From the NCBI GenBank assembly GCA_963513935.1, contig OY740765.1:123261362-123325361 (forward strand): 64,000 bases of DNA, written 5' to 3'. The position numbers and the translations under genes were made by a program. This stretch comes from Aphrophora alni. Its lineage: Eukaryota > Arthropoda > Insecta > Hemiptera > Aphrophoridae. The stretch's first letter is position 1, and each line of letters begins with the position of its first letter. The notes beneath the pieces were generated by a model that saw only the letters and a list, made by a program, of their open reading frames with translations, was not told the origin of the DNA and did not search any database. Shown one piece after another: positions 22,387 through 33,121 of this stretch.

Positions 22387-25300
22387 ATGAGTGTCGACAA
22401 GTTCGGACGTTATTCGGTGAGAAGGGCTTTACCCTCCACCCAATCGATAGTTAGAGGGTACGACCTTACCCCTGAGGGGAATTACGATATAAAGGGTAAA
22501 CTCTTGCGTAATGTAGCCTCTCCCCTAACGGAAAAAGATGCTGTAAATCTAAACACTGTGGAGAAGACGTGTATAACCTTTGATAAAGTCGCACAAAAAT
22601 ATCACACAAAGGGCATACCCTTAGGCGGTATGGGTCAGACTAAAGATACCGATGACGCTGTAACGAGAGGATATCTCGAATCGTTAATACCGATTAAACT
22701 TATGACCGACTATTCCGTTAAACAGAGTCGAATACAAGATGTAGGTGAGCCTAGAGACGACGGTGATGCCGTCAAAATAGCTTACGCAAAGAAAAACTTT
22801 ATCTTGAAAAATGTTGAGGGGAGTGTTAGGAATTAGGATAGTTTTAGTTAGGAATATAGTCTAAGTTCTTTTTAGGAACACAGTATGACAACAATTATAG
22901 TGACAGACCTGGAAAAATGATGAAATTGCTTACCTTGCAAGCAAGGCAGACGTCATTGATGCTACAAACACATATAAACCCTTGGGTGGGAGAAAACTTG
23001 GTGAGTGGGCCAAGATTAATCGAGGGAAGTGCTGCAGGAATTTTTGAAGATAGCCAGACGGACTTGGCGAGTAAGAGAATCCTGGGAGCATAATTCTGGA
23101 AGATAGCCAGACGGACTTGGCGTATACGAGCTACCTAGGAGTTTTGAGACTTCAGATGAGCATCCATGAATGGCAAGCAGGGTGAGCAAACTTCGTGTCT
23201 AAACCTTGTAATTATTTCAGACACAAGTAATAATAAAATATAACGTAGAATCAGATCTGTGAGTCACAATAATTAGAGTCATTCTGGATTAATAGTAGTA
23301 ATAAAGATATTGTATTATTATAATAAGATCGGAGATAGTCATTGTTAATAAAAAGTAATTAGTATACTGAACCACTGATTTGATGATAATTAATTGAAAA
23401 TAAGAACCCAGGCATATTTGAGAGAGCCAATCCTAACAAATGGTGCATCGGCCGTGCTTTTAGTTTTTACTAAAAAGTTTTATAACCATTTTATAAAATG
23501 TTGAGTTTTGTTGAATTCTTATCGGTCATGGGTTTAGTTTTTTACTAAACACTTTATTACTTTATTTAATTATTTGTTGATTTTATTAATTGAATGTAGA
23601 CTTGAAGTTGATTTACTTGATAAACGTTAAAATGGAAAAATTTGTTATAGACAATTAATTTATCTGTATTTAGTGTTTTGTTTCGTTATTTTGAAATTTA
23701 TGAAAGATTACTATGTTATGTTAATTGTTTAATTTGTTGAAAAGTTGATTTGTAAATAGTTATTATAAACTTTGAGAGAAATATTATTAAGTTTTGAAGT
23801 AACATTTATATTCAATTTGTTCTACGCTTTTAGGTTGTCAAATGTTTGATATTTCTGAAGATTATTAATCCCTTTTGTGTAAATGTATTTAATCTGTTGA
23901 TTTAAGAATTATTTATTTATTATACAGTTTGAATTAATAAATTTTGAATGTATATAGATGGTTGTTATGCATTTTGAAACATTTGATATTGTCAGCGTCT
24001 ATAGTAAATAGTTTAAATTAGTCTTGTATGTTTCATAAGCATTGAACTGCAAGAAATACTTAGGTCAGGTTTATTGTGAATGAAGTGTAATGTGAAGATT
24101 ATATAACATGCTGAGTAAGGAAATTCTCTGGAGTTTGATTGTTTATTTCAGCATACCTTTGGCAAGGTGTGTAGTGTGAATGCTGATTATTTTACAACAA
24201 ATTAAAGTGTTATGCGATTTCTATGGCAAATAATGGTTTACGACGAAAATTTAGACATGCTAAACCAAAGTGTGCAATTTATCGCAAAAATGTAAACCAT
24301 TTTAAGAAATCGCATAGCTATAAAGAATTTGTTCCACTTATGATCGACAGTTACATAAACAGTTACATAAACGGAATGTCAACAATTTACATTGCACTAG
24401 GTCACGGTGGTTAGATCATAGACTGCTGACAAGTCATTGTTGTTTATTTGCATTGGTTCTTGCTTATTGCGTCAAAAGTCTTCTCGGAAATAGAATTCAC
24501 AACTAACTTGACATACATTTTTATCTTGTTTTCGGTGAACTAAGTAGCTGAAACGGATATTTATGGGTGTCAGGTGTTGAATTTTTCTTTGTTTGTGTAT
24601 AGGAACACCAATAAAAAATAAATAAAATAAAATAAATAAATTTTTCTAAAGAATGCATAGTTTAGGTAAAAATTATAAATATTTTGATTGTATGTGAAAA
24701 TAATTAAAGGAAAATTAATAAACGTTAAGATTTAGATAAATAGGGAATAATAAATTATAAACATGTTAGGATTTACTAAAATAAGAAGTTTAGAAGGCAA
24801 ATTTGAGGTTAGATTGATAAATTACTAAGGTTTAAATAATGTTAAAGTTTTTACTTGGAATAATTAAATAATAATAAAATGGAACAATAAAGTTTAAAAT
24901 ATTGAAGTATCTGATTTGAAATATTGATATGATTAATAAATAATGAAATTTTAAGGTAATTTGAAGTAAAATGATTAAAAAATGAAATAGATGAACAATA
25001 TAAGTGGAGGTTTAAAGATAAAATGATTTATATAAATGAATTGTCAAGAGAGTTACATGTGCTTAATGGACATAATTGGTTTGCTGGGAATAATGATAAT
25101 TTAGAATCAAGGTTTTATGAGATAGTAAGATTTTTTTTTTTAATGCAAATAAAGTAATATGAAGAGATATTTTAGGTTAATAAAGGAGATATGGACTTTA
25201 CAGGAATATGATAGGGTAGTGTCAAATAGATAAATGAAGTCTATAAAGAGGTTTTCCTTGAAGAAAGTAATTTGGTTGCATTGAAAGGTAGTTTTTAAGT

Positions 25301-27855
25301 TTACGAGGTTTCTGCGATTATATAAGAAGAATTTGCGACGTTTTATTGAGGTTAAAGAGGTTTTATTATTGAGGTTCTACGAGATTCACGACGAAATGTG
25401 ATAGGAAGCCAAGGGGCACTATACACATAATTATTGAAGTTAATAAGATTTTTAATGAGTTTCTACGAGGATATATGAGTTTTTTATTGCGACGAAATAT
25501 GACAGTAACCAAAAAGTTCTGCATATAAATAATAACAATGAAGTTTTTTTTATAAGGAGTTGATGCAACCTGGTTATTAAGTCATGAGAAGCCTATAATA
25601 AGATGAGTTTTGAGATGAGATACTATGATGTAATATTAATGTAAAAGGAGTTTTTGAAGACAATAGGTGAATTTATTTTATTTTAAAAGGTAATGATATA
25701 ATATGAAATGTATGTAATTAAAAATGAAGTTTGTTTTTGTAATAAATAGTGTTTTGAGAGCATATTATCCCAGCAAACCAAACAAGTTGAGAATTTTTTA
25801 ATGAAAAAGGAAGGTTCATGAATAATAATAACTTATGTAATGAGATTTTAAAATAAATGATAATATAAGTTTGTGATTAATGTACAATACAGAATGACTC
25901 TAACCAGGGGGGTTGAATAGTGCAATGATTTTTAGACACAGAGGGTAATTAATTTTTTTTAAATTACAAGGAAATTAAAACATGACGTTTGCTCAATGAC
26001 AGCAACCCGTGTGTAGGACTGTTGAAAAATTGATAATTAATTTTTTTGTTACTGCTTGATAGTTTCAAGGCTAAGTAACATGTTGGCAACTACGAGGCTA
26101 TTCTCAGAACCACATTTAACTGCTGATTCACGTCATGAAGATGGAGCTGATGGGAAGGATAAATTGGCAAGGTGGCAGCAAATAATTGACATCATTGAAT
26201 TTGTAATAATGATTGTATTGTTCATGGTTTGTTATGAATTACTATGTATATTATGGTATGTGTTTTAACATATCATGTTAAACTAAATTTAAATTTCAGA
26301 ACACCAGTGTGTTATATAAATAGTATGTTTTGAAAGTATAAACAATAAAAATGTGACATAAGTTGTTTTAGAATTATGAAAATGGGTAATAATTGTAAAA
26401 ATTTATTTTATTTTTGAGATTATTTGTATGAAGTATATGTATGTCAGTTGTGATGCAATATTTAGGTATAGAGGTGATGTATTTTTGTTTGTAGTTTTGT
26501 ATATTTTGTTTGTTTCTATTTTGAACGACTAAAGTGACATGTTTTTTTTTTAAACATCGAGACGATGTTTAGAGGGCGCCGGTGATGTTAGGAATTAGGA
26601 TAGTTTTAGTTAGGAATATAGTCTAAGTTCTTTTTAGGAACACAGTATGACAACAATAATTATTGTGACAGACCTGGAAAATGATGAAATTGCTTACCTT
26701 GCAAGCAAGGCAGACGTCATTGATGCTACAAACACATATAAACCCTTGGGTGGGAGAAAACTTGGTGAGTGGGCCAAGATTAATCGAGGGAAGTGCTGCA
26801 GGAATTTTTGAAGATAGCCAGACGGACTTGGCGAGTAAGAGAATCCTGGGAGCATAATTCTGGAAGATAGCCAGATGGACTTGGCGTATACGAGCTACCT
26901 AGGAGTTTTGAGACTTCAGATGAGCATCCATGAATGGCAAGCAGGGTCAGCAAACTTCGTGTCTAAACCTTGTAATTATTTCAGACACAAGTAATAATAA
27001 AATATAACGTAGAATCAGATCTGTGAGTCACAATAATTAGAGTCATTCTGGATTAATAGTAGTAATAAAGATATTGTATTATTATAATAAGATAGGAGAT
27101 AGTCATTGTTAATAAAAATTAATTAGTATACTGAACCACTAATTTGATGATAATTAATTGAAAATAAGAACCCAGGCATATTTGAGAGAGCCAATCCTAA
27201 CAGGAGCGATGAGGTGGAAGCGCGGGACTATGCTGCTTGTAACACTAGAATCTGTAATTTAGAGATGCACTTTCGTAAGAAGGACGCCGCCAATAAGATG
27301 TACGTTGACAATAAAAGTATTATATCTGACCATATGGCGTATTATTTTCTTCAACGTCGAATTGCAAGTGTCGGTTCTCCCGTCTACACCGATGATGCTG
27401 TCACTTTGATTTTCCTCATGGAAAATACTGTAAATCTACACCAATCACCGACATCCGGTGAATCGGTTTTCAGTGCTGAAAATAAGAGGATAATTAGTGT
27501 AGCCCATGCCGTCGACGATATAGATGTAGTGAATTTAAGACAGTTGAAAAAATACACTCACGAATTGGAGACGTGGATAAGGAACAATGTGTTGTTGAAA
27601 AATGACGACGACTAGTGTTTTAATGCCGAGGGGAAACGTATTTGTAATGTCGCCAAAGGCGATGTTGATATGGATGCAATTACAGTGACACAATTAGCTG
27701 ACTCTATAAAAGTGATGGAAAATGTTTTTAAGGCGTACAGTAAATGGGAACTTATCGATTTCACTCGTGTTATTAAGAGAGAATACAGTAAAGTACATGT
27801 TTCCAAAGACCGAGTAATGAACTGGACATCACTATGGGTAATCGTGAACAAATGA
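22387..27855 (+). pseudogene. Fibre-like repeat protein split by an LTR element
   Basis: The frame runs 22387..22823, is cut by the LTR insertion, and resumes in the same register at 27207 to 27855, with a TAG at 27613. It is built of repeats of about 40 residues with the pattern I-x-V-x-x-P-x-D-x-x-DAV-x-x-Y: VGEPRDDGDAVKIAYAKKNF, VGSPVYTDDAVTLIF, VAHAVDDIDVVNL and NVAKGDVDMDAITVTQL. A similar repeat occurs in phage tail-fibre and other trimeric attachment proteins. An attachment-spike role is therefore plausible but inferred. The gene sits directly before the metalloproteinase, whose ORF starts inside its last codons. Confidence 0.7.
22824..27202 (+). mobile_element. Non-coding LTR retrotransposon inside the Polinton
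   Basis: LTRs are 22824..23438 (615 bp) and 26586..27202 (617 bp); both begin TGTTAGGAATTAGG and end CCAATCCTAACA. They differ at only about eight or nine places, so the insertion is young. GGAG is duplicated at 22820..22823 and 27203..27206. Two bases after the 5' LTR, TGGTGCATCGGCCG (23441..23454) matches the 3' end of tRNA-Gly as a primer site. A G-rich GAGGGCGCCGGTGA precedes the 3' LTR. The 3.1 kb interior has only tiny open frames and no gag or pol, so it must be mobilised in trans. A related LTR is at 53692..54302. Confidence 0.93.
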
Positions 27856-29069
27856 AAACTGTACAGTACGCTTTCGATCTTTGGAGTCGACATTCATATT
27901 TGAAATTTTTTCGCGACAGCTCACTACCCAATATAGTCATTTCTTTTGGTGAAAAAGATCATATGAATTTGGTGAACGGTGGTAATAAGTGTTTTAGTGA
28001 TTTCGACGGTACGGGTAGAACCCTTGCACACGCAACTCTACCTACACTGACCACAAAGAAGACGGAAATTCATTTCGATATGGATGAAAATTGGGACTTT
28101 AGTATGAAACGACCATCAAATAGTCATCAATCATTCTATACGGTCCTTTTACACGAAATCGGACACGCCCTAGGCCTACACCATTCCCCTAGTTACACCT
28201 CCACAATGTTTCGTTATTCTATTCTTTCTAGAAACATTACAGATATGTATCAGGTAGATCACTCCCCTGACACTATTTCCAGTATACAACAGTTGTACGG
28301 ACCTCTCACGACGACGACCACTACCACAACTCCACGACCAACAACGACAACAACAAAACCACCACCACAAATTGTCGTTACTACCCCCAAATCACCCATT
28401 TCTCCTCCTGATCTATGCAAAATAAGACGTAAAATCAATACAGTGTTTATAGCTAATAAACATATATATCTGTTTTACGAGAAATACGTTTGGATAATAG
28501 CTTTGGACGAGACGAAAAGAGAACAAAATATAGTACTCGAGTTGATAACGGACTGGTTGGATTATTTACCGAGAGACTTTGTACGTATTGACGCAATTTA
28601 TCAGGCGCCCAATAGCGAAATAGTTTTAATAGCACATACGTCCGTATACACCATCAACTATCCTAGTCTGCGAAGAAAGTACATGTATAAACTCGAAGAT
28701 TGGCTTGGTAGAAAGATAAAAAGTCACAAAAACGCTGTACTAAGTAATAATCGGGGTATGACGATGGTGTTGTACGATAATAGTTATGTGATTAGACACG
28801 ACGAGTGTTCTCACATAGGCCTGCACGAAGGACTAATTGCCGATCTCTACAGCGGTATACCGAATACTGTAAAAGGGGGTTTCAGATATATAGACGGTAA
28901 TCTTTACTTTATTGGTGAGAATAATGTGTACGGCTACAATGAGTTTTTGGGTTATGTCACGGGGGTTTATGCTGATATTTTCGATGTGTTAAAAATCACT
29001 TGTATGAAGGAGAAGCGACTCAAGGAATTGCACACGTTAATATCGGAGATATTTTATACTCGTACATAA
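27834..29069 (+). CDS. Viral matrix metalloproteinase with hemopexin domain
   Basis: A 411-residue open frame. Residues 1..30 are the first helix (VQYAFDLWSRHSYLKFF); NIVISFGEKDHM and HATLPTL...IHFDMDENWDF follow as in matrixins. The zinc site is LLHEIGHALGLHHS (HExxHxxGxxH), then a Met-turn STMFRYS. A Thr/Pro hinge (TTTTTTTPRPTTTTTKPPP) links to a C-terminal domain that starts with Cys (DLCKIRR) and ends with Cys (KITCMKE), enclosing four hemopexin-like blades (for example NKHIYLFYEKYVWII and DGNLYFIGENNVYGY). No signal peptide or PRCGxPD propeptide is visible; an in-frame stop lies about 45 bases upstream. Matrixins cut extracellular matrix. It is intact although its neighbours are broken. 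Capture from an animal host is likely. Confidence 0.92.
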   Translation: MGNREQMKTVQYAFDLWSRHSYLKFFRDSSLPNIVISFGEKDHMNLVNGGNKCFSDFDGTGRTLAHATLPTLTTKKTEIHFDMDENWDFSMKRPSNSHQSFYTVLLHEIGHALGLHHSPSYTSTMFRYSILSRNITDMYQVDHSPDTISSIQQLYGPLTTTTTTTTPRPTTTTTKPPPQIVVTTPKSPISPPDLCKIRRKINTVFIANKHIYLFYEKYVWIIALDETKREQNIVLELITDWLDYLPRDFVRIDAIYQAPNSEIVLIAHTSVYTINYPSLRRKYMYKLEDWLGRKIKSHKNAVLSNNRGMTMVLYDNSYVIRHDECSHIGLHEGLIADLYSGIPNTVKGGFRYIDGNLYFIGENNVYGYNEFLGYVTGVYADIFDVLKITCMKEKRLKELHTLISEIFYTRT

Positions 29070-29091
29070 ATTCTGTGTCACCAGTATAGAA

Positions 29092-29679
29092 ATGGTAGTG
29101 CAACGGTCAACATCGCTCATTCGTAGACGAAGAGTGAAGAAGAAAGGACGTGGAATTGTGTCTAGGTTATTGAGTGCAGGTGACGCGGTTTTAAACAAAG
29201 CTATCGATCTATTACCGGTTAAATTACATCTGCCGTCGTACAATTATTGCGGTCCGGGTACAAAACTAGCCAAGAGATTAGCTCGTGGTGATAGAGGAAT
29301 CAATCCGCTGGAAGAAGCTTGTAAAGAGCACGATATAGCGTACAGCAAATACAGTGATTCGGAAAACCGGAAACAGGCTGACTATAGATTAGCGGGTAAA
29401 GCTTGGAGTAGAGTTAAATCAGGGGACGCATCTTTGGATGAACGTACTGCTGCGCCGGCCGTATTAGCCGCTATGACAGCGAAAACAAAATTAGGAGGTG
29501 GGCGGAGACGAAGGAGAGGAGTAGGAAAGCGCTCGGTTCAACAATTGTTGAGTCAGTTGAAGGGCAAGGGACTTTACTTAAAACCGTACGTAAGGGGCTT
29601 GGGACATCGCCGACGCCGACGGCGACGAGCGTGTAAAAAAAACGCCGATAGATTCGATTCCGATAAGACCTCTGACTAA
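29092..29679 (+). CDS. Parvovirus-type phospholipase A2 with basic, core-protein-like ends
   Basis: A 195-residue frame. The N-terminus is strongly basic (RRRRVKKKGRG), then a hydrophobic helix, then the PLA2 core: YNYCGPGTKL (calcium loop, YxGxG), NPLEEACKEHDIAYSKY (catalytic His-Asp) and QADYRLAGKAWSRV. This is the form found at the N-terminus of parvovirus VP1, where it helps virions leave the endosome. The C-terminus has repeated Arg clusters (GGGRRRRRGVGKR, GHRRRRRRR), like DNA-binding core proteins. In the A8 run at 29635..29642 the frame changes; the +1 frame continues directly into the adenain-like protease, so the two may have been one fused ORF. Confidence 0.88.
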   Translation: MVVQRSTSLIRRRRVKKKGRGIVSRLLSAGDAVLNKAIDLLPVKLHLPSYNYCGPGTKLAKRLARGDRGINPLEEACKEHDIAYSKYSDSENRKQADYRLAGKAWSRVKSGDASLDERTAAPAVLAAMTAKTKLGGGRRRRRGVGKRSVQQLLSQLKGKGLYLKPYVRGLGHRRRRRRRACKKNADRFDSDKTSD

Positions 29680-30010
29680 CACTGACCTTGAAAAATACGC
29701 TGTTAAACTGAAAATACCACATTTCAGAGGAGTCTATATGAGAGACACTCTACCCGTAAAACCTTTGTAAAACGAGTCGGCCATTGTGAACCTGGACAGT
29801 ATTTCTGGCGAGGGTACCCATTGGGTATGCTATAGGAAAAGAGGACCTAACGTAGAGTACTTTGATAGTTTCGGTAATCTTAGGCCTCCTATCGAACTGT
29901 CTGGATATTTCGGTTCCAACGCCAATCTTCACTATAATTACAGACGTCATCAGAGTGACAACTCAGTTGTCTGTGGACATTTGTGCTTAAAGTTTCTATC
30001 GCAACAATGA
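29636..30010 (+). pseudogene. Adenain-like cysteine protease, one in-frame stop
   Basis: The frame begins within the PLA2 tail and reads IPIRPLTNTDLEKYAVKLKI, then FRGVYMRDTLP, a TAA at 29768, then IVNLDSISGEGTHWVCYRK, EYFDSFGNLRPP and SVVCGHLCLKFL before TGA 30010. The catalytic His is in THW, the acidic partner in YFDSFG and the Cys in CGHLCL. These are the motifs of adenovirus protease homologues in Polintons, which mature capsid proteins. No separate ATG is present upstream of the stop in this frame except MRDTLP, supporting a fusion with the PLA2 protein. Confidence 0.88.
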
Positions 30011-30709
30011 GCATTGTTCAGAGTGGTAGTGGACCTGTAATTTTTTTCCAATCATAGAACTGAGCGATGATGACGAGTGGGAAATCGGTCTCATAGATTT
30101 CGCCACTTACAATTCCATCCCCAATATAACGGAAGGTATAAATAACAAGCTACGAATATCCCAAGGCGTCGCCGGCGACGTTTCTGATGTCATCATTAGT
30201 ATTCCCACGAGTTCGTACGAAATCGAGGATATTGAAAAATATATCAAAGCCCAACTGCCGTCGGGGGTGGCATTTTCACTGAAACCCAACAATAACACAC
30301 TTAAAGCGGAGATTAAGTGTTCTGCAACGATTCATTTCGACAACGACGATTCCATCGGAAAATTACTCGGTTTTAAGAGCAGTAAATTGGAAGCTATTAC
30401 TAAACACGAATCTGATTTACCGGTCGATATTATTAAAGTGAATGTGATCCGCATAGAATGTAACATTGTGACCGGTTCCTTTCAGAACGGTATAGAGTCT
30501 CACGTTATCATGAGTTTTATCCTCAAGTACCACCCGGCTACAAGATTGTCGACACTCCACCGACAATCATATATCTACCTGTCAAGGTGAAAAATATTCA
30601 TAACATAACCGTACGTCTAACTGATCAGAACGGTGCTCCTATAGATTTCAGAGGTGAAACAGTCTCTGTCAGACTACATTTACGTAAGGGAAATGGGTCT
30701 CGTTATTAA
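30007..30709 (+). pseudogene. Penton-like minor capsid protein, two frameshifts
   Basis: ATG 30007 overlaps the protease stop. The first codons read MSIVQSGSGPVIFF, then the T7 run near 30040 changes frame. The main piece has ELSDDDEWEIGLIDFATYNS, later NNNTLKAEIKCSATIHFD, SIGKLLGF and VNVIRIECNIVTGSFQNGI. Near 30510 a single missing base shifts the frame again; it continues as YPQVPPGYKIVDTPPTIIYL, LTDQNGAPIDFRGE and VRLHLRKGNGSRY to TAA 30709. This motif series is that of the Polinton penton homologue (single jelly-roll vertex protein). Confidence 0.85.
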
Positions 30710-30833
30710 TAGCGGTCGTACTCAGACACGCATCAGTATACATCAACCCTCGGTCGAGTTAACACGACGAAATATCCTGTTCCTGAGAGCTTTAGGTTTT
30801 AAAGTGAAAAATGGATCTGTTGGCAATCGATAG
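30693..30833 (+). CDS. Small 46-aa overlapping ORF between penton and hexon genes
   Basis: ATG 30693 to TAG 30833 overlaps the end of the penton gene and the start of the major capsid gene. It contains VELTRRNILFLRALGFKVKN, the kind of short LTxxNxxFLxxLGF motif seen in compact Polinton ORFs at this place. Function unknown; it could be a capsid cement or assembly peptide. Confidence 0.5.
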   Translation: MGLVINSGRTQTRISIHQPSVELTRRNILFLRALGFKVKNGSVGNR

Positions 30834-32002
30834 TGCTGCAGAGTACAATGACGTCATCAGTGGTCTGGAATACCATTCGCATAGACCGTATGCGTCATCA
30901 ACGTACGGCAATAATGATGAAATTCGTATTCCCATAAATCAACAGGACGTGATGACGTCACCGTTTGAAAGTCAATTGTATATAAAGGGTAAAGTAAGTG
31001 GAACAACGGGGACTGGTGGAGCTGCTACGGTCAAGTTGGTCAATAACGCTGTGGGATTTCTCTTTGACGATATACGTTACGAGATATCAGCCGGCGAAGT
31101 GGACCGCACGAGAAATGTAGGCATCACGAGTACACTGAAAAATCTTTTGTCGTTGCGTGAGAGTGAAAAGAATAAACTCGGCAATGCCGGTTGGTTAGGG
31201 GCTGGAGATGTGAAAGCTGACGTCAGACTTTACACTCTGTGTCCCGTTGAAAATGTTAATGGGTCTTTTTGAAGACTACAAGAGGATAGTTGTCAATGTG
31301 AAACAAGAAGTCATACTTTTGCGTTCGTCGAGTGATTTGAACGCTGTTTACAGTGACGATGCTACGGAAATATAACTCGAAATAACCACGATACATTGGA
31401 GGGTTCCTCACCTGATGGTGACCGATGCCTATAGATTGAAAATTTTGAAAATGATTTCACGAGACAGCCCCGTTCACGTACCCTTCCGTTCGTGGGAAAT
31501 TTACGAGTTTCCAACATTGTCTCAGACGAGTCAATTATCGTGGACGGTCAAAACGGCTAACCAGCTGGAGAAACCTCGATACGTTATTCTGGCTTTTCAG
31601 ACGGGTCGGAAGAATCAGATCAAAAAGGACGCCAGTCAGTTTGATCGTTGCAGTATTACCAATGTAAAACTGTACTTGAATTCCCTCTACTTTCCCTACG
31701 ACAATCTTCACGGTGACGTTTCCACTATGTACGAAATGTATACGCGTTTTCAACAATCGTATTACATGCGTGAATCATCTCCGTCCCTCAATTTAGAGAC
31801 ATTTAATACTCAAGCCCCCATATTTGTAATAGACTGTTCCAAACAGAACGATTCCATTAAATCGGGCCCCGTGGACGTACGCATAGAAATAGAGGCAAGT
31901 GAAAATATACCGGCCAATACTACAGCCTATTGTCTCATTCTACACGACTCGCATATCGTGTACAATCTCCTTTCAGGTACAGTCAAAAAGGTGATGGTAT
32001 AG
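30811..32002 (+). pseudogene. Major capsid protein (hexon-like, double jelly-roll), broken
   Basis: The first piece (30811..31272) opens MDLLAIDSAAEYNDVISGLE and has NNDEIRIPINQQDVMTSPFE, NAVGFLFDDIRYEISAGEVD and RTRNVGITSTLKNLLSL. Near 31262 one extra base shifts the frame. It goes on as EDYKRIVVNVKQEVILLRSS, a TAA at 31373, then FRSWEIYEFPTLSQTSQ, LEKPRYVILAFQTGRKNQ, LNSLYFPYDNL and ENIPANTTAYCLILHD to TAA 32002. About 397 residues in all, the usual size of this insect Polinton capsid protein, which forms the hexon lattice. Confidence 0.9.
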
Positions 32003-32072
32003 GTGCGCATGCGCACGGTTCCTCTTATAACGCGATACACTTAACGGTCCAATCATTCACGATCGAGACATC

Positions 32073-32549
32073 ATGTGCACCACATACCCAGGAGTCGTTC
32101 ATGCCTTCCTCAGGCTCGTGCCTAAGGATAGATTATCGGATTTAGAGGACTTTTTTGGCGAAAGCGAACTATATTTTTTCAATCCTACTGAAATAGATGA
32201 TGAGTTGACCATGGCATTCACAGACTACCTCTACGAAAACGATAGATTTCAAGTCGATAAGTCGCAAGTATCGGAACACGTCTATACAGCTTTAAAGAGT
32301 CGGCTATCTTCAGGTAACATCGGCTGGTCTTCAGATTCGGTTTACGTTTTAGTGGGTGGGGTGGGGATGGTTTATCGCAACCATTATTGTGTCAGTTGTA
32401 AGGAGGCAGATATAAGCGACGAAATATACTATCAATTCGATTTCGATGATGCTCGCCAACACGAGTTCCCATTGGTTCTAATCGAACCGGAACTTGAGAA
32501 AGGTTATTTGCACGATCTACCGTCGTTTTATCAAAGTAGTCAGTTGTAA
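32073..32549 (+). CDS. Hypothetical Polinton protein, 158 aa
   Basis: An intact frame from ATG 32073, beginning MCTTYPGVVHAFLRL. It contains DLEDFFGESELYFFNPTEID and an acidic C-terminal half (YYQFDFDDARQHEFPLVLIE) with two Cys in NHYCVSCKE. No domain is recognised. It is transcribed in line with the capsid genes, about 70 bases after the major capsid stop, so it is probably a late or structural gene. Confidence 0.6.
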   Translation: MCTTYPGVVHAFLRLVPKDRLSDLEDFFGESELYFFNPTEIDDELTMAFTDYLYENDRFQVDKSQVSEHVYTALKSRLSSGNIGWSSDSVYVLVGGVGMVYRNHYCVSCKEADISDEIYYQFDFDDARQHEFPLVLIEPELEKGYLHDLPSFYQSSQL

Positions 32550-32571
32550 CCTCAGTCAGTCAGTCGAGACA

Positions 32572-33121
32572 ATGGATCCGAGTAAGATGGAGCGAGCTCC
32601 TACCAAACGTCAGGTGCCACCTAACCTCTCTTTGGGAATTTTTCTTAAATCCGTTCATTTCTTAAACAAAGAGTGCACTAAATTCATAGCAACCGGTTTA
32701 TTCCAGCATACAGGTTTCACTCTCGGACTTTTAGTACAGAGTGGTAAAAGATTTGTTTACTTCAATCATCATCTACTTGACGAATTGTCGATTCATTTAA
32801 AATTTATAACGGCAGCTCTCGGCAACAAGAGTTCGTTAAAATTCAACATGAGTATCGGTGACGTAATAGTACTTTCGGTAAGCGTTACGTTCAATTGTAC
32901 GACGGTCAGCATTGTATGACCTTGACCGCTGACGAAGGGAGGCTATTCGAGGAGAGTATGCCGCTCGTGTCGCCGAGTTGTTTTATATCGAGAAAGAGTT
33001 ACGCTCCTACATCATTGAGATCTTGACCAGCGACGAGCTCGTATCTAGCACGCTCCCCGAAGCGGACAAACTGTACGACGAAATCAAGTTGTTTAAGAAA
33101 CATGGAGGCGGCTGTAGTTGA
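32572..33121 (+). pseudogene. Hypothetical Polinton protein, frameshifted
   Basis: ATG 32572 starts MDPSKMERAPTKRQVPPNLS and the open piece ends at 32919, but near 32877 another frame takes over coding-like sequence (GKRYVQLYDGQHCMTLTADE). Near 32935 a third register reads YAARVAELFYIEKELRSYII and DELVSSTLPEADKLYDEIKL before TGA 33121. The Vxxxx...LTxxE motif followed by a long helix resembles a small protein recurring in insect Polintons; its function is unknown. Two indels make this copy inactive. Its end overlaps the next ORF start at 33102. Confidence 0.55.

Noticed and set aside
29630..29645. A-AAA-AAC heptamer in the PLA2 frame, a classic -1 frameshift site, before the protease
   Set aside because: The protease is in the +1 register relative to PLA2, so -1 slippage at this site would not reach it; a one-base A-run insertion explains the break better.
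29092..29679. Integrated parvovirus VP1
   Set aside because: Only the PLA2 domain is parvovirus-like; no parvovirus capsid or NS1 is present, and the gene sits in the Polinton capsid cluster with core-protein-like basic tails.
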